Shown here piece by piece: positions 33,586 through 42,762 of a stretch of 64,000 nt of DNA; the stretch's first letter is position 1, and each line of letters opens with the position of its first letter. The notes below the pieces were generated by a model. That model was not told where the DNA came from, ran no database searches, and worked only from the letters and a program-made list of their open reading frames with translations. Source of the DNA: JAABQT01 sp035459025 (lineage in GTDB: Bacteria > Pseudomonadota > Gammaproteobacteria > Burkholderiales > SG8-39). Made by a program: the position numbers and the translations under genes. The DNA is taken from the NCBI GenBank assembly GCA_035459025.1, contig DATHYT010000094.1, positions 1-64,000 on the forward strand, read 5' to 3'.

Positions 33586-34944
33586 ATGACCGCGATGCTG
33601 CAACCCCGGTACGCCGCCAAGGTGCACACGCGGGCAAGCGCTGCACGCCGCCGCTATTACTTCGAGCGCGAAGCGGAAACAATGCCGCGCGAGCGGCTCG
33701 AGCGGCTGCAGTTGAAGCGCCTGAAGGCGAGCCTCGCCGCGGCGTATGAAAACGTCGCGCTGCACCGCCAGCGGATGCGCGCCCGGCGCCTGCGGCCGCA
33801 GGACATCCGCACGCTGGAGGACCTGCGCCGGCTGCCGTTCACGGTAAAAGGCGACCTGCGCGACCAGTACCCCTTCGGCATGTTCGCGCGCCCCCGCGCG
33901 TCGCTCGTGCGCCTGCATGCGTCCTCCGGCACCACCGGCAAGCCGACCGTGGTCGGCTACACGCCGCAGGACATCGACACCTGGTCCGCGCTGATGGCGC
34001 GCTCCATGGCCTGCGCGGGGGTACGGCCCGGCGACGTCGTGCACAACGCCTACGGCTACGGCCTGTTCACGGGCGGCCTGGGCGCGCACTACGGCGCCGA
34101 GCGACTCGGCGCCACCGTGGTGCCGATGTCCGGCGGGGCCACCGAGCGGCAGGTGTTGTTGATGCAGGATTTTGGCGCGCGCGTGCTGTGCGCCACGCCC
34201 TCCTACGCGCTCAACATCGCCGAGGTCGCCGAGCGCGAAGGCGTGGATCTGCGCCAGAGCCGCCTCGAGATCGGATTGTTCGGCGCCGAGCCCTGGAGCG
34301 AAGCGATGCGCCGCGAGATCGAGGCGCGCCTGGGCCTCAGGGCGATCGACCTCTACGGCCTGTCGGAAATCATGGGGCCGGGGGTCGCGGTGGAGTGCGA
34401 GGCGCAGGACGGCCTGCACGGCTGGGAGGACCATTTCCTGTTCGAGGTCATCGACCCGGACAGCGGCCAGCCCGTGCCCGAGGGCGAGGCGGGCGAGCTG
34501 GTGATCACGACGCTCACCAAGCAGGCGCTGCCCATGATCCGCTACCGCACGCGCGACATCACGCGCGCGAGCACCGCGCGCTGCGCCTGCGGGCGCACGC
34601 ATCTCAGGCTGCAGCGCATCACCGGGCGCAATGACGACATGCTCATCATCCGCGGCGTCAACGTCTACCCGTCGCAGATCGAGGCGGTGCTGGTCGGCCT
34701 GCCCGGCATCACCCCGCACTACCAGCTGGTCGTCGAGCGCCGCGGCAGCCTCGACGAGCTCACCGTGGAAATCGAAGCGGCCTCGGCCGAGCTCGCCGGC
34801 GCCGAGCTCGAGGAGCGCGCGCGGCACCAGATCAAGTCGATGATCGGCGTCACTGCCAGCGTGGTGGCGAAGAAGCCCGGCGAAGTGCCGCGCTCGCAGG
34901 GCAAGGCGGTGCGCGTGCGCGACCTCAGGCCGAAGACGCGCTGA
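33586..34944 (+). CDS. paaK: Phenylacetate-CoA ligase
   Basis: A 452-residue AMP-forming ligase of the PaaK/PadJ family that converts phenylacetate, ATP and CoA to phenylacetyl-CoA. The ATP loop is LHASSGTTGKPTVVGYT near residues 108-124; DLYGLSEIMGPG near 252 and YRTRDITR near 320 are the adenylation motifs; NDDMLIIRGVNVYPSQIE near 348 begins the C-terminal lid, with the catalytic Lys in SQGKAVRVRD at the end. It follows padD by 10 nt, so substrate activation and alpha-oxidation are co-encoded. Confidence 0.93.
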   Translation: MTAMLQPRYAAKVHTRASAARRRYYFEREAETMPRERLERLQLKRLKASLAAAYENVALHRQRMRARRLRPQDIRTLEDLRRLPFTVKGDLRDQYPFGMFARPRASLVRLHASSGTTGKPTVVGYTPQDIDTWSALMARSMACAGVRPGDVVHNAYGYGLFTGGLGAHYGAERLGATVVPMSGGATERQVLLMQDFGARVLCATPSYALNIAEVAEREGVDLRQSRLEIGLFGAEPWSEAMRREIEARLGLRAIDLYGLSEIMGPGVAVECEAQDGLHGWEDHFLFEVIDPDSGQPVPEGEAGELVITTLTKQALPMIRYRTRDITRASTARCACGRTHLRLQRITGRNDDMLIIRGVNVYPSQIEAVLVGLPGITPHYQLVVERRGSLDELTVEIEAASAELAGAELEERARHQIKSMIGVTASVVAKKPGEVPRSQGKAVRVRDLRPKTR

Positions 34945-36179
34945 TGTTCGCCAACGTCGCGCGCAGCCGCCTGCTGCCGATGTCGCTGCCGTTTCGCTAC
35001 TTCGGCGCGGCGGTCGCGTTCCAGGCCGCGGCGTGGGCGCTGCTCCTTGCCAACGCGCGCGCGCTCGGCACGTTCGCCGCCGGCCTGGGGCCGCTGTTCG
35101 CCGCGCTGCACCTCGTCACCCTCGGCGTGCTGGCGATGGCGGCGATCGGCGCGTCGCTGCAGCTCCTGCCGGTCGCCACGCGCCAGCCGGTGCGCGCGCA
35201 GTGGGCGGCGAAGCTCGCATGGTGGCTGCTCGTGCCGGGCACGGCGCTGTTTGCCGCCGGCGCCGCGGCCTACGCGGTGCGCGCGATGGCCGCGGGCGCG
35301 GTGGCGGCCGCCCTCGCGCTCGGCATCTACGGCGTGCTGCTCTTCGCCAACCTGCGCGGCGCGCGCGGCATGCGCGTGGTGGTGGCGCACGGGTGGGCAG
35401 CGCTCGCCTGCCTCGCCGCGCTCGCCGCCAGCGGCCTTGCGCTCGTGGCGCGCTACGAGCACGGGCTCGAGCTCGATCACCTGGCATTGCGCAACGCGCA
35501 CCTGGTGCTCGCCGCCTACGGCTTCATGGGCCTGCTCGCGCTCGGGCTGTCGAACTTCCTGCTGCCGATGCTCGCCGTGGCGCCGCCGCCTGCCGCGCGC
35601 CGCGCGAGCGCCGTGCTCGCGCTCGCCGTCGCGGGTATCGCGCTCGCGCTCGCCGGCTGGCTGCGGGCCGGTGCGCTGGTGGGCCTCGCGGCCGCCGTCG
35701 GCCACGTCGTGCTCATCGAGGGCAGCCTGCGCGCGCGCCTGCGCGCGCCGCTCGGGCCGTCGTTCCTGCTGGTGCGCGCCTCCTGGGGCTGTCTCGTCGC
35801 GAGCCTCGCGCTTGGTGCGCTGATGGCGTTCGATCTCGCGCCCGCGGGCGCCCCGGTTCTGTTTGGCCTGCTGCTGGTGCCGGGGTGGCTGTTGACGTTC
35901 CTGCTCGGCGTGATGCAGCGCATCGTGCCCTTTCTCGCCTCGGTGCACGCGCTCTCGGGCGGGCGGCCGCTCGCCTCGTCGCTCACGCCACCGCGGCTGC
36001 TCGCCGCGCACGCGGCGTTGCACGTCGGCGCGCTGGCGCTGCTGCTCGCCGGGTTCCACGTCGCGGGCGCCGCCGCCGGGCTGGCCGCCGCACTGGCGTA
36101 CGCCGCGTTCTTCGTCTACGTTCTCTTGAAGGCCCGACACCATGGCATTCGACCGCGCCATCAGCCGGCAGCTGCATGA
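34944..36179 (+). CDS. Polytopic membrane protein, NnrS / heme-copper-oxidase-like
   Basis: A 411-residue protein with about 12 hydrophobic segments. Histidines inside helices occur in FAALHLVTLGVLAMAAIGASLQLLP near residue 52, in LRNAHLVLAAYGFMGLLALGLSNFLLP near 182 and in AAHAALHVGALALL near 355. This recalls NnrS and the subunit I fold of cytochrome oxidases, though I cannot assign a family. Its ATG overlaps the ligase stop, and its end overlaps the hemerythrin gene by 38 nt. A role in NO/O2 handling is inferred from neighbours. Confidence 0.6.
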   Translation: MFANVARSRLLPMSLPFRYFGAAVAFQAAAWALLLANARALGTFAAGLGPLFAALHLVTLGVLAMAAIGASLQLLPVATRQPVRAQWAAKLAWWLLVPGTALFAAGAAAYAVRAMAAGAVAAALALGIYGVLLFANLRGARGMRVVVAHGWAALACLAALAASGLALVARYEHGLELDHLALRNAHLVLAAYGFMGLLALGLSNFLLPMLAVAPPPAARRASAVLALAVAGIALALAGWLRAGALVGLAAAVGHVVLIEGSLRARLRAPLGPSFLLVRASWGCLVASLALGALMAFDLAPAGAPVLFGLLLVPGWLLTFLLGVMQRIVPFLASVHALSGGRPLASSLTPPRLLAAHAALHVGALALLLAGFHVAGAAAGLAAALAYAAFFVYVLLKARHHGIRPRHQPAAA

Positions 36180-36588
36180 AGAGCACGTCGCGACCCTCAC
36201 CCTCTGGGGGCGCGTCGAGCACAGCCTCGCGGCCGGCGCGCTCGACGCGGCGCTGATGCGCGAGGCCGCCGCCACGCTCGCCGGCGAGATCGAGCGCCAC
36301 TTCGCGTTCGAGGAAACGCAGCTCTTCCCGCGGCTCGCCGCGGCAGGCGAAGGCGACATCGCCGAGCTCCTTGTCGAGGAGCACGCCACGATTCGCGAGG
36401 CGGGCGCGCGTTTCATGGCGCTCGCGCGCGCCGAGCCCCCGCCGCCCGAGTTACGCGCGCTCGCCTTGGAGCTCGCCGAGCGTCTCGTCAGCCACGTGCA
36501 GAAGGAGGAGATGGCGCTGCTGCCCGCGCTGGACGACCTGCTCGATGAGCAGGCCGACCGCGAGCTGCAGCTCGTCTACGCGTCATGA
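36142..36588 (+). CDS. Hemerythrin HHE-domain protein
   Basis: A 148-residue four-helix protein with HHE iron-ligand patterns: QLHEEHVATL near residue 11, ERHFAFEETQLFPRL near 52, VEEHATIREAG near 78 and VSHVQKEEMALLPAL near 115. Such proteins bind a diiron centre and sense or store O2 or NO, or repair iron-sulfur centres. It overlaps both neighbouring genes, so its dosage is coupled to the membrane protein and the GNAT protein. Confidence 0.85.
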   Translation: MAFDRAISRQLHEEHVATLTLWGRVEHSLAAGALDAALMREAAATLAGEIERHFAFEETQLFPRLAAAGEGDIAELLVEEHATIREAGARFMALARAEPPPPELRALALELAERLVSHVQKEEMALLPALDDLLDEQADRELQLVYAS

Positions 36589-37514
36589 CCCGGAAATCGA
36601 CCGCGCTGGAGATTCGCCGCCTCGCGCCCGGCGACATGGACGCCGTGGTGGCGCTCGACGCGCCGCTCGCCGGCCGCACCCGCCGCGCCTACTTCGAGCG
36701 CCGCCTCGCCGCGGCGCTGCGCCAGCCCGAGCTGCACCTGCAGTTCGCCGCGGCCTCGGGCAAGGACTTGCTCGGCCACGCGCTCGCGCGCGTGCTCGAG
36801 GGCGAGTTCGGCCACGCGCAGCCGGCGCTGCGTCTCGAGGTGATCAGCGTCGCGCCCAAGGCGCAGCGCCGCGGCATCGGCCGCGCGCTGCATCAGGCGC
36901 TCGAGGAGGAGGCGCGCAAGCGCAAGCTCGCCGAGCTGCGCACCGTCGCCGCCTGGCGCGATCACGACCTGCTGCGGTTTCTCGACAGCCTGGGCTACGC
37001 GCTGGCGCCGAACGCGGTGCTCGAATGCGCGGTGCACGGCAGCCCGCTGCTCAAGCGCGCCGAGCAGGCGCGCGACTCGGTCGACGTGCGCACGCTCTCG
37101 GCCAAGGACCTCGAGAACGTGGTGCGGGTCGATCGCCACATCACGGGGCGCGAGCGCGGCGCGTACGTGAAGCACGCGCTCGACGAGGCGCTGCGCGAGT
37201 CGGGCGTGCGCATCTCGCTCGCCGCGCGCATCGACGACGTGGTCTGCGGCTACATCATGGCGCGCGCGGACCTGGGCGATTTCGGCCGCACCGAGCCGGT
37301 GGCGGTGCTCGATGCGATCGGCGTGTCGCCCGAGTACGCCGAGCGCGGCGTGGGCCGGGCGCTGCTCGAGCAGCTGTTCCTCAACCTCGAGGCGCTGCGC
37401 ATCGAGCGCGTCGAGACCGTGGTCGAGGCGCGCGCGCTGGATCTGCTCGGGTTCTTCCACGGCGCGGGCTTCGCGCCGGCGCAGCGCCTCGCGTTCGTCA
37501 AGCCGACCGCATGA
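36585..37514 (+). CDS. Tandem GNAT acetyltransferase (two fused domains)
   Basis: A 309-residue protein made of two GNAT domains. Acetyl-CoA loops occur twice: VISVAPKAQRRGIGRALHQAL near residues 84-104 and AIGVSPEYAERGVGRALLEQL near 244-264. Each half opens with a similar RRLAPGDMDAVVALDAP / RTLSAKDLENVVRVDRH sequence, showing internal duplication. Both loops keep the key glycines. It overlaps the hemerythrin genes on both sides by 4 nt. The substrate is unknown; the linkage to two hemerythrins is striking. Confidence 0.8.
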   Translation: MTRKSTALEIRRLAPGDMDAVVALDAPLAGRTRRAYFERRLAAALRQPELHLQFAAASGKDLLGHALARVLEGEFGHAQPALRLEVISVAPKAQRRGIGRALHQALEEEARKRKLAELRTVAAWRDHDLLRFLDSLGYALAPNAVLECAVHGSPLLKRAEQARDSVDVRTLSAKDLENVVRVDRHITGRERGAYVKHALDEALRESGVRISLAARIDDVVCGYIMARADLGDFGRTEPVAVLDAIGVSPEYAERGVGRALLEQLFLNLEALRIERVETVVEARALDLLGFFHGAGFAPAQRLAFVKPTA

Positions 37515-37900
37515 TCGAGTGGGACGAGCGCTACGAGGTCGGCGTCGCGGTGATCGACGGCCAGCACCGCGAGATGCTCGAGCTCGTCAACCGCCTGCTC
37601 GAGGGCCTGCGCGACGGCCGCGACCACGACGAGCTGGTGGAGCTGCTGCGCGCGCTGGTGCGCTCGGCCGAGCACAACGTCGCCACCGAGGAGCGGCTGA
37701 TGCAGGAGCACGGGCTCGCCATCGGCCACCACGCCGAGGAGCACCAGCACATGCTCGAATCGATCCGCCGGTTCGACCTGCGCCTGGACTCCGGCGGCAT
37801 CACCGCAAGCGCCCGCTGGCTGAGCGAGTGGCTGCTCGGCCACATCGACGAGGACGACCGGCCGTTCGCCGAGCAGCTTCGCGCGCGCGGCGTGAGCTGA
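37511..37900 (+). CDS. Bacteriohemerythrin
   Basis: A 129-residue hemerythrin with all the diiron ligands in order: IDGQHREMLE near residue 18, SAEHNVATEERLM near 55, HHAEEHQHML near 75 and LGHIDEDDRPF near 113. It starts WDERYEVGVAVIDGQH, characteristic of single-domain O2-binding bacteriohemerythrins. The ATG at 37511 overlaps the GNAT stop. It probably delivers or scavenges O2, possibly protecting the oxygen-sensitive reductase encoded nearby. Confidence 0.9.
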   Translation: MIEWDERYEVGVAVIDGQHREMLELVNRLLEGLRDGRDHDELVELLRALVRSAEHNVATEERLMQEHGLAIGHHAEEHQHMLESIRRFDLRLDSGGITASARWLSEWLLGHIDEDDRPFAEQLRARGVS

Positions 37901-37921
37901 AGATACGCGGAGGATAGACGC

Positions 37922-38668
37922 ATGAAACTCGATGGCATGACCGCAGTGGTGACCGGCGCCGCCTCCGGCATCGGCCGCGCGACCGCGGAGGCGTTCGGCG
38001 CCGCGGGCGCGCACGTGATCCTCGGCGACGTGAACGCGGAAGGCGGCGAGGCGGCGGCGGCGGCGATCCGCGCGCGCGGCCAGGGCGCGGACTTCGTGCG
38101 GCTGGACGTCACCGACCCGGCGTCGGTCGAGGCGTTCCGCGCCGCAGCGCTCGCGCGCCGGAACGAGGTGCACATCGTCGCCAACGTCGCCGGCTGGGGC
38201 CGGACCGAGCCGTTCGTGCAGAACACGCCGGAGCTCTGGGACAAGCTGGTGGCGCTCAACCTGATGGGCCCGGTGCGCGTGAGCCGCGCCTTCCTCGAGC
38301 CGATGATCGCGCGCGGGGCGGGCCGCATCGTCAACGTGGCGAGCGACGCGGGCCGCGTCGGCAGCCTCGGCGAAACCGTGTACTCGGCCGCCAAGGGCGG
38401 CGCCATCGCCTTCACCAAGTCGCTGGCGCGCGAAGTGGCGCGCTACAACATCACCGTCAACTGCGTCTGCCCCGGCCCCACCGACACGCCGCTGATGGCC
38501 GCGGTGCCCGACAAGATCAAGGAGGCCTTCACGCGCGTCACGCCGATGCGCCGCCTGGCCAAGCCGGGCGAGATCGCCGACGCGATCCTGTTCTTCGCCA
38601 GCGGCCGCGCGGCCTTCGTCACCGGGCAGGTGCTGTCGGTGAGCGGCGGCCTGACCATGGCCGGCTGA
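37922..38668 (+). CDS. BadH-like short-chain dehydrogenase
   Basis: A 248-residue SDR with TGAASGIG near residue 13, NVAGWGRTEPF in place of NNAG, catalytic NVASDAGRVGSLGETVYSAAKGG near 138-160, and a C-terminal ITGQ-like FVTGQVLSVSGGLTMAG. The SDAGRVGS and SVSGGLTM signatures resemble BadH, the 2-hydroxycyclohexanecarboxyl-CoA dehydrogenase of Rhodopseudomonas, and the product at 55185. GGAGG precedes the ATG. It probably oxidises a cyclic 2- or 3-hydroxyacyl-CoA. Confidence 0.82.
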   Translation: MKLDGMTAVVTGAASGIGRATAEAFGAAGAHVILGDVNAEGGEAAAAAIRARGQGADFVRLDVTDPASVEAFRAAALARRNEVHIVANVAGWGRTEPFVQNTPELWDKLVALNLMGPVRVSRAFLEPMIARGAGRIVNVASDAGRVGSLGETVYSAAKGGAIAFTKSLAREVARYNITVNCVCPGPTDTPLMAAVPDKIKEAFTRVTPMRRLAKPGEIADAILFFASGRAAFVTGQVLSVSGGLTMAG

Positions 38669-38693
38669 ACTTCTCAACCAGGAGCACGACATC

Positions 38694-39512
<819 letters not shown>

Positions 39513-39533
39513 GCCGGCGGGGCGGCGCGCGCG

Positions 39534-41159
39534 ATGGACCGCCCCTCGCTCGACCCGCATCGGCTCGAGGCGGAGCGCCGGCGCGGCCTGTGGCCGCAGC
39601 GCGTCGTCACCGACGCGCTCGACCGCTGGGTCGCCGAGAAGCCCGAGGCCTGCGCGCTCGTGTCGTGGCGCGAGGAAACGGGCATCTGCGAGCAGCTCAG
39701 CTACCGCGACCTGGCCGGCCGTACGGCGCGCGCGGCGCACGCGCTCGCCAAGCGCGGCATCGGGCGCGGCGACGTGGTCGCGTTCCAGCTGCCGAACTGC
39801 TGGCAGTTCGTGGCCGCGCATCTCGCCTGCGTGCGCCTGGGCGCGGTGAGCAATTGCCTGATGCCGATCTTCCGCCACCGCGAGCTCTCTTACATGCTGC
39901 GCCACGGCGAGGCGCGCGCGCTGATCGCTCCGTCGCGGTATCGCGGCTTCGACCACGCGGCGCTGGCGCGCCGGCTCGGTCGCGAGCTGCCCGGGCTGGC
40001 GCAGGTGCTGATCGCCGACGATACCGGCGCGGATTCGTTCGAAACCGCGCTCGCGGCGGCGGAGCCGTCGATCGCGCCCGGCGCGCGGCTCGAGCCCGAC
40101 GACATCATGCAGCTGCTGTTCACTTCCGGCACCACCGGCGAGCCCAAGGGCGTGCTGCATACCTCGAATACGCTTCTCAGCGCGGTGCACGAGTATGCGC
40201 GGCGCATGCGCATTGGTCCCGACGACGTCATCTTCATGCCTTCGCCGCTTGGCCATCAGCTCGGCTTTTGCTACGGCATGCTGATGGCGCTCGAGCTCGG
40301 CATCCCGCTCGTGCTCACCGACGTCTGGAACCCCAAGCGCGCCCTCGAGCTGATGCGCGAGCACGGCGCCACGTTCTCGTTCGGCGCGACGCCGTTTCTC
40401 GCCGACCTCGCGGGACAGCCCGGCGTCGAGGCGCAGCGGCCGCCGCGGCTGCGGCTCTTCGCCAGCTCGGGCGCGCCGATCCCGCCGGCAGTGGTGGAAG
40501 CGGCGCGCACGCGGCTCGGCGTCCAGGTGGCCGCCTGCTGGGGCATGACCGAGTGCGCCAGCGTCACCATCACCCCGCCCGAGGGCACCAAGGTGATGGA
40601 GTCGGACGGCTGCGCGCTGCCGAACGGCGAGGTGCGCATCGTCGGCGCGGACGGCCGCGAGGCCGCGCGCGGCGTGGTCGGGACGCTGCAGGTGCGCGGC
40701 GCGTCGCTGTTCGTGGGTTACCTGAAACGCCCCGAGCTCTCGCGCCTCGAGGAAGGCGGCTGGTTCGACACGGGCGACCTCGCGCGCATGGACGACGAGG
40801 GCTACATCCGCATCTGCGGGCGCAGCAAGGATGTCATCATCCGCGGCGGTGAGAACATCCCGGTGATCGAGATCGAAAGCGCGCTCTATCGCATGAGCGA
40901 AGTGGGCGACGTCGCCATCGTGGCGATGCCCGATCCGCGGCTGCAGGAGCGTGCCTGCGCTTTCGTGACGCTGCACCCGAATTGCACGCTGACGCTCGAG
41001 CACGTGCGCCGGCATCTCCAGGCCGAGGGCTTCTCCACGCACTTCTGGCCCGAGCGGCTCGAGATCCTGCAGGAGATGCCGCGCACGCCGACGGGCAAGA
41101 TCCAGAAGTTCGTGCTGCGCGAGCGGGCGAAGACGCTCGTCGCCGAGGGGCTTTCCTGA
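39534..41159 (+). CDS. AMP-forming acyl-CoA ligase (cyclohexanecarboxylate/fatty acid CoA ligase-like)
   Basis: A 541-residue ANL-family ligase. P-loop LLFTSGTTGEPKG is near residue 197, ACWGMTECASVTITPPEG near 325, YLKRPELSRLEEGGWFDTGDLARMDDEGY near 395, and the catalytic Lys near the end in PTGKIQKFVLRE. The sequence resembles AliA-like cyclohexanecarboxylate-CoA ligases. With the adjacent SDR and hydratase it forms a likely route for an alicyclic or aliphatic acid. Confidence 0.85.
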   Translation: MDRPSLDPHRLEAERRRGLWPQRVVTDALDRWVAEKPEACALVSWREETGICEQLSYRDLAGRTARAAHALAKRGIGRGDVVAFQLPNCWQFVAAHLACVRLGAVSNCLMPIFRHRELSYMLRHGEARALIAPSRYRGFDHAALARRLGRELPGLAQVLIADDTGADSFETALAAAEPSIAPGARLEPDDIMQLLFTSGTTGEPKGVLHTSNTLLSAVHEYARRMRIGPDDVIFMPSPLGHQLGFCYGMLMALELGIPLVLTDVWNPKRALELMREHGATFSFGATPFLADLAGQPGVEAQRPPRLRLFASSGAPIPPAVVEAARTRLGVQVAACWGMTECASVTITPPEGTKVMESDGCALPNGEVRIVGADGREAARGVVGTLQVRGASLFVGYLKRPELSRLEEGGWFDTGDLARMDDEGYIRICGRSKDVIIRGGENIPVIEIESALYRMSEVGDVAIVAMPDPRLQERACAFVTLHPNCTLTLEHVRRHLQAEGFSTHFWPERLEILQEMPRTPTGKIQKFVLRERAKTLVAEGLS

Positions 41160-42028
41160 ACTGGTCGATCCCGGCGAGCGCCGTCTTCTCGGCGCTGGCG
41201 ATCCATACGCTGTGGGGCGGCAATCCCGTTGCGGTGAAGCTCGGGCTGGAGGCGTTCCCGCCCTTGTGGAGCGGGTTCCTGCGCTTTGCGCTGGGCTGCG
41301 TGTGCGTCTACGCCTGGGCGCGGTACGTACGGATTTCGATCCGGCCCACGCGCGAGGAGTGGCCGTCGCTGCTCGCCATGGGTGCGCTGTTCACCGTCCA
41401 GATCGCGCTGCTGAACTACGGCTTCGGCGGCACCACCGCGGCGAACGGCGCGGTGCTGATCGCCAGCAATCCGATCTTCGGCGTGCTGTTCGCGCACTTT
41501 CTCGTGCCCGGCGACCGCGTCGGCGTGGCGCGGGCGGTCGGCGTCGCCGTCGCATTCGCCGGCGTGGCGCTGGTGATCACCCGCGGCGCCGGGCTGGCGG
41601 TCGCCAGCGCCGGCGACTGGATCGTGCTGGCGAGCGCGTGCCTGCTCGGGCTGCGGCTCGCGGTCGCCGGGCGGCTGCTGAAGCGGGTGAACGACGTGCG
41701 GCTGACGATCTGGCAGATGCTGCTTTCGTTGCCGTTGTTCCTGGGCGGGGCGCTGGCCTGGGAGGAGATTCGCTGGGAGAACATTGCGGTCGCGCCGGTG
41801 GCGGGGATCCTGTATCAGGGGATCGTCGTGGCCGGGCTGGCTTTCACCGTGAACTTCTATCTGATGCGCCGCTACTCGCCGAGCGTGATGATCAGCTTCA
41901 ATTTCGTCTCGCCGGTCGCGGGGGTGCTGCTGGGCGTGGCGATTCTCGGCGAGCGCCTGGCGGCGAGCCTGCTCGGCGGGATGGCGCTGGTCGCGCTGGG
42001 ATTGGCGCTGATCGCCCGGCGCCGTTAA
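41156..42028 (+). CDS. EamA/DMT family transporter
   Basis: About 290 residues with ten hydrophobic segments in two EamA repeats: IHTLWGGNPVAVKLGLEAFPPLWSGFLRFALG near residue 14 and GILYQGIVVAGLAFTVNFYLM near 220, ending SFNFVSPVAGVLLG and a basic tail. No ATG, GTG or TTG lies near the first helix in this frame; the best start is a CTG at 41156 that overlaps the ligase stop (CTGA), so expression may depend on translational coupling. The exported metabolite is unknown. Confidence 0.75.
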   Translation: MNWSIPASAVFSALAIHTLWGGNPVAVKLGLEAFPPLWSGFLRFALGCVCVYAWARYVRISIRPTREEWPSLLAMGALFTVQIALLNYGFGGTTAANGAVLIASNPIFGVLFAHFLVPGDRVGVARAVGVAVAFAGVALVITRGAGLAVASAGDWIVLASACLLGLRLAVAGRLLKRVNDVRLTIWQMLLSLPLFLGGALAWEEIRWENIAVAPVAGILYQGIVVAGLAFTVNFYLMRRYSPSVMISFNFVSPVAGVLLGVAILGERLAASLLGGMALVALGLALIARRR

Positions 42029-42042
42029 GCTGCGCCCAGGCC

Positions 42043-42759
42043 GTGAGCCACCATCGCTACCTGCTGCTGCTTGGCGTGCTGTTCGCCCTGGTGTTCGGGG
42101 CGCTCGCCGTCGCGCCCTCGCATCGCGCCGACTGGGCGCTGGAGAACGCGCTGGTGGTCGCCTTCGTGGTCGCGGTCGCCGTCACCTACAAGCGCTTCAC
42201 GCTGTCGCGGATCTCGTACACGCTCATCTTCGTCTTCCTCTGCCTGCATGAAATCGGCTCGCACTACACGTACGCCGAGGTGCCGTACGACGCCTGGTTC
42301 GAGTCCCTCACCGGCAGGACGTTCAACAGCCTCGTCGGCTGGGAGCGCAACAACTTCGACCGCGTGATCCACTTCTCGTACGGGCTGCTGCTTGCCTACC
42401 CGGTGCGCGAGGTGTTCTGGCGCGTGGCCTCGGCGCGCGGCTTCTGGAGCTACTTCCTGCCGCTCGACATCACCATGTCCACTTCGATGATCTACGAGCT
42501 GGTCGAGTGGTTCGCCGCCGAGGTGTTTGGCGGCGAGCTGGGCCAGGCCTACCTCGGCACCCAGGGCGACGTCTGGGACGCGCAAAAGGACATGGGGCTG
42601 GCGAGCCTGGGCGCGCTGATCGCGATGCTCATCACCTACGGCATCAACCGCGTGCTGCAGCGCGACCTGGCGGTGGAGTGGGCCGAAAGCCTGCGGGTGA
42701 AGGATCCGCGGCCCCTCGGCGAGGACGAAATCGCGCGCATGCTGAGGCAGCGGAAGTAG
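42043..42759 (+). CDS. DUF2238 membrane protein
   Basis: A 238-residue protein from a GTG start, with six or seven hydrophobic segments. It shows the family pattern CLHEIGSHYTYAEVPYDAWF near residue 67, RVIHFSYGLLLAYPVRE near 107 and YELVEWFAAEVFGGELGQAYLGTQGDVWDAQKDM near 150. DUF2238 (YjdF-type) proteins have no established function. It sits between a DMT transporter and a molybdopterin oxidoreductase, 3 nt upstream of the latter. Confidence 0.85.
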   Translation: MSHHRYLLLLGVLFALVFGALAVAPSHRADWALENALVVAFVVAVAVTYKRFTLSRISYTLIFVFLCLHEIGSHYTYAEVPYDAWFESLTGRTFNSLVGWERNNFDRVIHFSYGLLLAYPVREVFWRVASARGFWSYFLPLDITMSTSMIYELVEWFAAEVFGGELGQAYLGTQGDVWDAQKDMGLASLGALIAMLITYGINRVLQRDLAVEWAESLRVKDPRPLGEDEIARMLRQRK

Positions 42760-42762
42760 CGC

